Shown here: positions 1 to 4,491 of the stretch, piece by piece | Numbering within the stretch: the stretch's first letter is position 1 | Layout: every line of letters starts with the position of its first letter | Assembly (NCBI GenBank): GCA_001766965.1 | Contig: MEKM01000011.1 | Location: 1 to 6,154 of the forward strand | Length of the DNA: 6,154 bases | Origin: Acidobacteria bacterium RIFCSPHIGHO2_01_FULL_67_28 | Lineage (GTDB): Bacteria > Acidobacteriota > Terriglobia > Acidiferrales > 2-02-FULL-67-57 | Direction of reading: 5' to 3' | Translations under genes and position numbers: made by a program | Notes under the pieces: model-generated | Database searches by the model: none | What the model saw: only the letters and a program-made list of their open reading frames with translations | Told to the model about the DNA's origin: nothing

Positions 1-2
1 CG

Positions 3-653
3 TTTCTCACCGCTGTGGTCTTGTGGGTGACCCCGGGCGCGCTGGCGCTGGCGCGGGGAGCGAACGACCCGCTCGCCCGCGCCGTCGGTGAGCGCCTGGA
101 CGAAGGCGTGGCGGCGGTGCTGGCCGCTTCGCTGCTGTTTCTCCTGCCGGTTGCGTGGACGCCGCCGCGCGGCGCGCTCGGCTGGGCCGACGCGGTCAAG
201 ATTGATTGGGGAACCATCCTGCTCTTCGGCGGCGGCTTGAGCCTGGGCACGCTGATGTATTCGACCGGGCTGGCCGAGCGGCTGGCGCACGGGCTGCTCG
301 GCGCCAGCGGCGAGCCGAGCCTGTGGGGCATCACCGCCGTGGCCACCGCCTTCGCCATTCTCATCACCGAGACCACGTCGAACACCGCCGCGGCCAGCAT
401 GGTGGTGCCGGTGGCGATTGCGGTGGCGACGGCGGCGGGGGTCTCGCCAGTGCCGCCGGCGCTCGGGGCGACACTGGGCGCCAGCCTGGCATTCGTCCTG
501 CCGGTCTCGACCCCGCCGAACGCCATCGTCTACGGCTCGGGGCGCGTATCGCTGCTCGCGATGATGCGGGCGGGGGCGCTCTTCGACCTGCTGGGCTTCG
601 GGGTGATCCTGCTTCTGCTGTGGACGCTCTGCCCGCTGCTCGGGCTGCTCTAG
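3..653 (+). CDS. DASS/SLC13-family anion symporter, C-terminal half (5' truncated by window)
   Basis: This is the C-terminal portion (about 217 residues) of a sodium-coupled dicarboxylate/sulfate-type symporter of the inner membrane. The open frame runs in from the window edge with no stop, so the true start lies upstream; the first in-window GTG at 15 falls inside a hydrophobic segment and is not a credible start. Two family hallmarks are visible. The SNT motif sits in TETTSNTAAASMVVP (SNT codons at 378-386), and the signature loop LPVSTPPNAIVYGSG follows about 40 residues later (around 498-542). In characterised members (VcINDY is the reference) such motifs line the sodium and substrate sites. 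Several hydrophobic helices surround them. Full-length members are about 450-500 residues, so roughly half is missing. The substrate (dicarboxylate, sulfate or other anion) cannot be told from this part. The frame ends at TAG 651-653, overlapping the stop of the convergent gene. Confidence 0.9.
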   Translation, partial: FLTAVVLWVTPGALALARGANDPLARAVGERLDEGVAAVLAASLLFLLPVAWTPPRGALGWADAVKIDWGTILLFGGGLSLGTLMYSTGLAERLAHGLLGASGEPSLWGITAVATAFAILITETTSNTAAASMVVPVAIAVATAAGVSPVPPALGATLGASLAFVLPVSTPPNAIVYGSGRVSLLAMMRAGALFDLLGFGVILLLLWTLCPLLGLL

Positions 654-1009
654 GAGCCGGACTTGTAGAGGCGCTCGACCCGCTCCACCGTCTCCTTCAA
701 AGCGGCGTAGAACTCCTGTAGCTCGGGCGAATCGATGGTGAGCTCGTTGGTGTCGATGTCGGAGCGGATGTGCTTAAACATCTCGTTGGCGCGCTTGACG
801 CGGAAGCGGGCGATCTGCTCGCTCACCTCGAACTGGGCGTTCGGGTTGCTCGACAGCAGCGCCCAGACGGTCATGCGGGTGTGGTCCACCGCCATCTTGA
901 AGTCTTCCAGCACGGCCACCGGCACTTCGCTCGCCGACAGCCGCTCCTCGATTTCGACCAGCGCCTGTTTCAGCTGCTGCACCTGCTCGACGATTTTCTC
1001 TTTGTTCAT
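650..1009 (-). CDS. Hypothetical 119-aa helical protein
   Basis: I do not recognise a named family. The product is 119 residues, charged, soluble-looking and almost wholly helical. The first 30 residues (MNKEKIVEQVQQLKQALVEI onward) have heptad-like hydrophobic spacing typical of a coiled coil, and residues 82-119 form a second amphipathic stretch ending ETVERVERLYKSGS. There is no signal peptide or membrane segment. I chose the ATG at 1009. The open frame extends to a TTG at 1078, but that codon lies inside the putative -35 box and the extra residues look non-coding. Only a weak GGTGGG lies just upstream of the ATG. The gene diverges from the glycosyltransferase and its stop (650-652) overlaps the transporter stop inside CTAG. 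Function is unknown; a small structural or regulatory helical protein is a guess. Confidence 0.72.
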   Translation of the reverse strand: MNKEKIVEQVQQLKQALVEIEERLSASEVPVAVLEDFKMAVDHTRMTVWALLSSNPNAQFEVSEQIARFRVKRANEMFKHIRSDIDTNELTIDSPELQEFYAALKETVERVERLYKSGS

Positions 1010-1048
1010 GCGCCCACCGGCCCGGACGGATTCAATAGATTGTGGGCG

Positions 1049-1078
1049 ATGGTAGGGGAGCGGCGAGAGAGTTGTCAA
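1049..1078 (-). promoter_or_regulatory. Putative sigma-70 promoter for the 119-aa helical protein
   Basis: Reading the minus strand, TTGACA (1078-1073, perfect -35) is followed after 18 nt by TACCAT (1054-1049, four of six matches to TATAAT). Transcription would start near 1042, giving a leader of about 33 nt before the ATG at 1009. The -35 hexamer overlaps the plus-strand -35 of the divergent glycosyltransferase gene. This is sequence matching only; the -10 is not strong. Confidence 0.45.
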
Positions 1079-1101
1079 TCCTTCCGGCGAAAAGATAGAC
1101 T
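1072..1101 (+). promoter_or_regulatory. Putative leaderless-type promoter of the glycosyltransferase gene
   Basis: TTGTCA (1072-1077, five of six matches to TTGACA) is followed after 18 nt by TAGACT (1096-1101). Only 9 nt separate the -10 box from the ATG at 1111, so transcription would begin at or within a few bases of the start codon. No Shine-Dalgarno is present at the usual distance, which fits a leaderless mRNA. The same TAG-A-(A/C)-T plus 9 nt plus ATG arrangement recurs at 3787. Confidence 0.5.
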
Positions 1102-1110
1102 CGCGCTTCT

Positions 1111-2304
1111 ATGCTGACGCTGTTTTTCCTGCTCGCCGGCCTGCTGGCCGTCCAGAGCCTGATCGCGCTCCAGGACGGCCCGCGCTTCCTCGCCTTCGTG
1201 CGCCGGCGGCTCGGGCAGCCGCTCGCCGACTACGCGCCTCCGGCCACGGTCATCTGCCCCTGCAAGGGATTGGACGCGGACCTCGAAGCCAACCTGCGCG
1301 CCCTGCTCGCCCAGGATTACCCCGATTACGAAGTGGTGTTCGTGCTGGCAGCGGCCGACGACCCCGCGCGCGCCGTCTGCGAGCGGTTGGCGCGCGCTGG
1401 GCGCGTGCCTGCCCGCGTCGTCATTGCCGGAGCGCCCGTCGGCCGCGGCGAGAAGGTGAACAACCTCCTCGCCGGCGTGGCGGCGGCGCGGCCGGCGAGC
1501 GAAGTTTTCGTCTTCGCCGACTCCGACGGCCGCCCGGCGCCGGGCTGGATTCGCACGCTCATCGCGCATCTCGCCGAGCCGGAAGTCGGCGCCGCCAGCA
1601 CCTTCCGCTGGTACATTCCCGACCGCGACTTCCTCTCCGGCTTGCAGTCGGCCTGGAACGCTCCGGCCGTGACCTACATGGGCGAGTGGAAGCGCAACTT
1701 CTGCTGGGGCGGCGGCACCGCCCTGCGCCGGCAGACCTTCGAAGAGATTGACGCCCGGCGCTACTGGGCCGGCTGCGTCTCGGACGACTACATGCTGACG
1801 CGGGCGCTGCGCGAGCACGACCGTCGCATCGTCTTCGTCCCCCAGGCGCTCGTCGCCACGCACCACCCGACGACTTGGGCGAAGCTCTGGGAGTGGACCC
1901 TGCGGCAGATCCTCATCACGCGGGTCTACGAGCCGCGCCTGTGGTGGCCGGCCACCGGCGTCCACGTCTTCTACTGCGGCGTGCACTTGTACGGCTTGGC
2001 GCTGGCGCTGATGTTGCTGGCGTCGTCCTGGCAGACGAGCCTGGCGATTCTGCTCACCGTGGGCGCGATTTCCGCCATCACCGTGGCGAAAGGCGTCTAC
2101 CGGCTGGCGTCCGTCCTGCTGCTCCTGCCCGAGCACGGCGAAGAGCTGCGGCGCACCTGGTGGAGCCCGACCTTGCAGGCGGCGTTCGTCCCCTGGCTGC
2201 TGGCGGCGAATTTTGTCGGCTCGGCTTTCATCCGGCGGCTCACCTGGCGCGGCGTCACCTACGAGCTGCGCTCCCCCTGGGAGACTCGGGTGCTCACCCG
2301 CTGA
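1111..2304 (+). CDS. Membrane glycosyltransferase, ceramide glucosyltransferase-like (GT2/GT21)
   Basis: A 397-residue processive-type GT-A glycosyltransferase of the inner membrane, probably moving a sugar from a nucleotide-sugar donor to a lipid acceptor at the cytoplasmic face. Residues 1-20 are a hydrophobic anchor. The catalytic domain follows: VICPCKG (47-53), an early acidic site AADDPA (81-86), GRGEKVNNLL (111-120), the DxD-type FADSDG (135-140), CWGGGTALRR (198-207, acceptor-site-like), and VSDDYMLTRAL (223-233) holding the probable catalytic base. RQILITR (265-271) sits where the (Q/R)xxRW motif is expected, but the final W is replaced. Several hydrophobic segments follow to about residue 378. 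The order and the CPCKG, DSD and SDDY motifs match ceramide glucosyltransferases and HpnI-like hopanoid enzymes. The acceptor cannot be decided from sequence; no sphingolipid or hopanoid gene is in the window. The ATG is the first start after an in-frame TAG at 1096. Confidence 0.88.
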   Translation: MLTLFFLLAGLLAVQSLIALQDGPRFLAFVRRRLGQPLADYAPPATVICPCKGLDADLEANLRALLAQDYPDYEVVFVLAAADDPARAVCERLARAGRVPARVVIAGAPVGRGEKVNNLLAGVAAARPASEVFVFADSDGRPAPGWIRTLIAHLAEPEVGAASTFRWYIPDRDFLSGLQSAWNAPAVTYMGEWKRNFCWGGGTALRRQTFEEIDARRYWAGCVSDDYMLTRALREHDRRIVFVPQALVATHHPTTWAKLWEWTLRQILITRVYEPRLWWPATGVHVFYCGVHLYGLALALMLLASSWQTSLAILLTVGAISAITVAKGVYRLASVLLLLPEHGEELRRTWWSPTLQAAFVPWLLAANFVGSAFIRRLTWRGVTYELRSPWETRVLTR

Positions 2305-2320
2305 TTCTGTGGTCGTTTTG

Positions 2321-2408
2321 GTAGCGGCGACGAAGCCGAAGGCTTCGTCGTCGGCTTGTTCCGAGAAAGCCGACGAGGAATGTGGAAGACCACATTCCTC
2401 GCCGCTAC
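2321..2408. repeat. 88-nt palindromic element folding into a perfect four-way junction
   Basis: The element sits between the convergent glycosyltransferase and PuuD-like genes. It has an outer stem GTAGCGGC (2321-2328) with GCCGCTAC (2401-2408). Inside are three hairpins in direct succession: GACGAAGCC/GGCTTCGTC (2329-2337, 2341-2349; 3-nt loop), GTCGGCTT/AAGCCGAC (2350-2357, 2367-2374; 9-nt loop) and GAGGAATGTGG/CCACATTCCTC (2375-2385, 2390-2400; 4-nt loop). All 36 pairs are Watson-Crick and no base is left unpaired at the junction, so 72 of 88 nt pair. No T-tract follows either end, so it is not a classical intrinsic terminator, although it could insulate convergent transcripts. It looks like a dispersed intergenic repeat or non-autonomous mobile element; other copies cannot be seen in this window. 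Confidence 0.85.
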
Positions 2409-2429
2409 TCTTCGGTCTTGGAGTTCTAA

Positions 2430-3197
2430 CTAGCCGGCGACGAACAGCGGGTAGTGGCTGGCCGCCGCCATGAAGAAGAGCATGGCGATGGAGAGCCAGG
2501 CGTTGGCCCGCGAAGCGAGGAAAGCGCGCCGGGCCAGCACCGCCGATTCGGGCGGAATGGCCGTGCCTTTCTCGGCGTTCTCTTTCGTCCAGCCGATGAG
2601 GCGCTTCTGGATCGGCCAGATGATGCCCCAGACGTTGAGCATCATGAACAGGCCCAGCCCGCCGCCGACCCCGATGGAGACGACCCGGTTGCTGACGTTC
2701 TCGTAGGCGGTGACGTGGTGAACGATGACGCCGCCCATCAGCGCGGCCAGCACCAACACCACCGCGCCGAAGACCCAACCGTTCTTGGCCAGCGCCGGCA
2801 GTCGAACCAGGAAGTACTGGATGGCCCAGGTCACCGCCACCACCGCGAACCACAGGCCCGCCGTCGTCCAGGTGCGACTGCCCGGGTCGTTGGGCGGCTC
2901 GGTGTCCAGGATGAGCAGCCAATAGACGAACCCGGCCAGCACCGTCACCACCGCGCCCCAACGGAACCACCACAGCGCCCGCGGCATAAGCGCCGGCACG
3001 ACTTTCCCCTTGGTGGGGCCGTCCAGCGCTTTCATCAACGGCACGTTGACCAGGTTGAAGAAATAGAGCAGCCCGATCCAGGTGATGCCGGCCACGAAGT
3101 GGATCCAGCGCAGCACGAGCTGCACATTGGAACCCAGGTCGCTCGGCGGCAGCACCTTGGCTTGCAGCCAGAAGAGCAGGGCGAATGCATCAATCAT
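2430..3197 (-). CDS. Urate oxidase N-terminal (PuuD-like) membrane-domain protein
   Basis: A 255-residue integral membrane protein with about six hydrophobic helices (roughly 28-50, 76-98, 112-130, 140-160, 170-190, 230-250). The segment LRWIHFVAGITWIGLLYFFN (29-48) is typical of the membrane domain found at the N terminus of PuuD-type urate oxidases. Candidate metal or heme ligands are H33 in helix 1, H160-H161 at the end of helix 4 and H248. Known PuuD proteins carry a C-terminal cytochrome c domain; this protein ends after the last helix and has no CxxCH. It is therefore the membrane domain alone, and urate oxidation should not be assumed. A redox or heme membrane role is possible. Translation starts at the ATG at 3197, supported by a strong AAGGAGG. 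A good promoter match lies in the 98-nt gap after the upstream gene, so it may be transcribed independently as well as with that gene. Confidence 0.82.
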   Translation of the reverse strand: MIDAFALLFWLQAKVLPPSDLGSNVQLVLRWIHFVAGITWIGLLYFFNLVNVPLMKALDGPTKGKVVPALMPRALWWFRWGAVVTVLAGFVYWLLILDTEPPNDPGSRTWTTAGLWFAVVAVTWAIQYFLVRLPALAKNGWVFGAVVLVLAALMGGVIVHHVTAYENVSNRVVSIGVGGGLGLFMMLNVWGIIWPIQKRLIGWTKENAEKGTAIPPESAVLARRAFLASRANAWLSIAMLFFMAAASHYPLFVAG

Positions 3198-3201
3198 CGC
3201 G

Positions 3202-3208
3202 CCTCCTT
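3202..3208 (-). promoter_or_regulatory. Strong Shine-Dalgarno of the PuuD-like gene
   Basis: On the minus strand AAGGAGG lies 4 nt before the ATG at 3197. It fixes the start and is the only near-perfect ribosome binding site in the window, in contrast to the other genes. The spacing is slightly short but within the functional range. Confidence 0.8.
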
Positions 3209-3265
3209 CGACGAGAGGGGAGTGCAGGACAAGCTTGAATTCATTCGCGAACCCCGACGGCGCCT

Positions 3266-3294
3266 AGCCTACCTAAGCGCCCTGTCCCTGTCAA
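3266..3294 (-). promoter_or_regulatory. Putative sigma-70 promoter for the PuuD-like gene
   Basis: On the minus strand TTGACA (3294-3289) is followed after exactly 17 nt by TAGGCT (3271-3266). The -35 is perfect; the -10 keeps only the key TA and final T. The start point would be near 3259, leaving a leader of about 60 nt that includes the AAGGAGG. The -35 begins 1 nt after the stop codon of the 151-aa gene, so this gene can be expressed separately from its neighbour. Confidence 0.45.
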
Positions 3295-3295
3295 A

Positions 3296-3751
3296 TCACC
3301 CCGTCGGGCTCCCCCGCGCCGGCGGCACCCGCGGGTAGCACAAGAGGAACAACGCCACCGCGCCCAGGAAGAACGGCGCCGCTTCTTCGCGCGCGCCGCC
3401 AAGCATCCGCACCACGAAGCCGTAGAGTGCCACCGCTTCCGACAGGGTGTAGCTAAGGATGTAATGAAAGCGCAGCCGGGCGAGGCGCTGGCTGAAGTCG
3501 CCGCTCGCCTCCGCCAGCAACGGCGGGATGCGAGAGAAGCGGAAGTAGAGCACGACGACTCCGCACGCGGCGGCCAGGGCTGCCAAGAGGGTCTTCTCCA
3601 TACCTGACTCGCGGGGCTCGACATTCGCGGCCAGCATCTCCAGCACCAGCCAGTACAACCCCACGGTGCCGAACAGGGTGAAGTAGAGAATCTTCAGGAA
3701 GCGGCTGAAGGCCGCCGGGTCAGTCGGAGCCGAGCCGGGCGGATAATGCAT
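3296..3751 (-). CDS. Small four-helix membrane protein, function unknown
   Basis: A 151-residue membrane protein with hydrophobic segments at about 21-41, 54-71, 96-117 and 125-139, separated by charged loops. I do not recognise a characterised family. The third segment contains LSEAVALYGFVVRML (103-117), which resembles the C-terminal helix of F/V-type ATP synthase c subunits, where a membrane glutamate precedes a small-residue ALYG stretch. The rest does not look like a c subunit (c subunits are about 75-90 residues with two helices), so this is at most a motif similarity. The ATG at 3749-3751 has no Shine-Dalgarno. The gene is divergent from the 147-aa membrane protein (50-nt gap) and is followed in the same direction, after 98 nt, by the PuuD-like gene, so the two may share a transcript. 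Confidence 0.75.
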   Translation of the reverse strand: MHYPPGSAPTDPAAFSRFLKILYFTLFGTVGLYWLVLEMLAANVEPRESGMEKTLLAALAAACGVVVLYFRFSRIPPLLAEASGDFSQRLARLRFHYILSYTLSEAVALYGFVVRMLGGAREEAAPFFLGAVALFLLCYPRVPPARGSPTG

Positions 3752-3764
3752 GGCGTTATTTTCG

Positions 3765-3792
3765 TTGCGCGGGTTTCTTTGTCCAGTAGAAT
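3765..3792 (+). promoter_or_regulatory. Putative leaderless-type promoter of the 147-aa membrane protein
   Basis: TAGAAT (3787-3792, five of six matches to TATAAT) lies exactly 9 nt before the ATG at 3802. A weak -35, TTGCGC (3765-3770), stands 16 nt upstream of it. There is no Shine-Dalgarno before the ATG. The layout repeats that of the glycosyltransferase gene at 1096-1111 and suggests transcription starts at or very near the start codon. The -35 match is poor, so the -10 is the main support. Confidence 0.45.
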
Positions 3793-3801
3793 CTTGCCGC
3801 C

Positions 3802-4245
3802 ATGCTCACGACGATTGTTTTCGCCCTGACGCTCGCGATGATTGCCGCGCACGCGGGCGAGTGGGTGCTTCTCGGGCGGGTGGCGCGGGCGGCGCGCACC
3901 GGCGTCCCGGTGCGCTCTTCGCTCACCGGCTTCCTGGGCCTGATGAACTTCCTGCGCTTCGAGGCCTTCTACTACGTCGCGCTCTTCGCCTTCTGGCTCT
4001 TCACGGAATCGAACGTGCCCGGCGTGGCGGTGTTCTTGCTCGGAGCGGTTCACCTCGGCGGCTGGGTGGCGCTCGAGCGCAAGCACTCGCTCCCGCGCCT
4101 GGAAGAAGTGGCGGCGCGCGCGACCGCCGAGCCGGGCACGAGCGGACGGCGCCTGCGGCAACTGCTCATGGGCGTCGCCGCTTTCGACGCCGCCGAAGTC
4201 GTCGTTCTCGCCTTCATCGCCTACCGCCTGGCAACGGCCGGGTAG
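3802..4245 (+). CDS. Small membrane protein, function unknown
   Basis: A 147-residue protein with about four hydrophobic segments (2-24, 55-70, 72-90, 120-142). A basic loop around 26-38 follows the first helix, and a charged segment (92-119) precedes the last. Polar residues in or next to the helices include H17, E20, D129 and E132. I do not recognise a family and assign no function. The first helix could be read as a signal sequence, but the later helices point to an integral membrane protein. The ATG at 3802 is preceded by TAGAAT rather than a ribosome binding site. The stop TAG (4243-4245) lies inside the left arm of the palindromic repeat that begins at 4240, so the last codons were probably set or shortened by that element. 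Confidence 0.75.
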   Translation: MLTTIVFALTLAMIAAHAGEWVLLGRVARAARTGVPVRSSLTGFLGLMNFLRFEAFYYVALFAFWLFTESNVPGVAVFLLGAVHLGGWVALERKHSLPRLEEVAARATAEPGTSGRRLRQLLMGVAAFDAAEVVVLAFIAYRLATAG

Positions 4246-4333
4246 CGCAGGATGGCCCGCAGGGCCTTCCTGCGGCCTTTTCCAAGAACCGCAGGTAGCC
4301 CCTCGACTTCGCTGGGGGCAACCTGCGCTACCC
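4240..4333. repeat. 94-nt palindromic repeat with competing hairpins
   Basis: A perfect 12-bp outer inverted repeat, GGGTAGCGCAGG (4240-4251) and CCTGCGCTACCC (4322-4333), encloses two hairpins. One is CCGCAGG/CCTGCGG (4257-4263, 4269-4275; 5-nt loop). The other is GCAGGTAGCCCC/GGGGCAACCTGC (4291-4302, 4315-4326; 11 of 12 paired). The second uses bases of the right outer arm, so it cannot fully coexist with the outer stem. A further CCGCAGG at 4289-4295 can also pair with 4269-4275. The element contains the stop codon of the upstream gene and resembles a dispersed intergenic repeat. It has no T-tract. Confidence 0.75.
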
Positions 4334-4361
4334 TTCTCTAGTCCGCTGCCTAGCAAAGAGC

Positions 4362-4484
4362 CTGTCATCCTGAGCGCAGCGAAGGATCTCAATCGTAGCC
4401 TGCAAGAGGTTTGAGATTCCTCGCTCCGCCCTTGGGATTACCTTGAACGGATTCCAGGTGAACGGGCTCCGCTCAGAATGACAG
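4362..4484. repeat. 123-nt dispersed-type repeat with GTCATCCTGAGCG / CGCTCAGAATGAC termini
   Basis: Terminal inverted repeats CTGTCATCCTGAGCG (4362-4376) and CGCTCAGAATGACAG (4470-4484) match at 14 of 15 positions; the exception would be a G-U pair in a minus-strand RNA. Inside, AGCGAAGGATCTCAA (4378-4392) pairs with TTGAGATTCCTCGCT (4411-4425) at 13 of 15 positions. From general knowledge, GTCATCCTGAGCG...AGCGAAGGATCT is a frequent intergenic repeat in Acidobacteriota and some other phyla; copy number cannot be checked here. It begins 29 nt after the previous repeat and ends 7 nt before the stop codon of the propeller gene. It could form the 3' end of that minus-strand transcript. Confidence 0.8.
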
Positions 4485-4491
4485 AAAAGGC

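Noticed and set aside
2321..2408. Possible tRNA, because of the cloverleaf-like outline
   Set aside because: Stem lengths (8, 9, 8, 11) and loops (3, 9, 4) do not fit a tRNA; there is no 7-nt anticodon loop or CCA end. A GTTCCGA in the middle loop is coincidental.
2321..2408. Intrinsic terminator
   Set aside because: There is no run of T after the stem on either strand, so only a non-canonical terminator role remains possible.
1075..2973. 632-codon minus-strand open frame across the glycosyltransferase and the PuuD-like gene
   Set aside because: It spans two recognisable genes and the four-way-junction repeat. Its product is low-complexity and rich in R, G, A, P and Q, as expected from an alternative frame in GC-rich DNA.
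2454..3338. 294-codon plus-strand frame opposite the PuuD-like gene
   Set aside because: It is a shadow frame with a product rich in H, R, Q and D. The minus-strand gene has a strong ribosome binding site and clear membrane helices.
3694..4392. 232-codon minus-strand frame
   Set aside because: It runs through two palindromic repeats and antisense to the 147-aa membrane protein, and its composition is atypical of protein.
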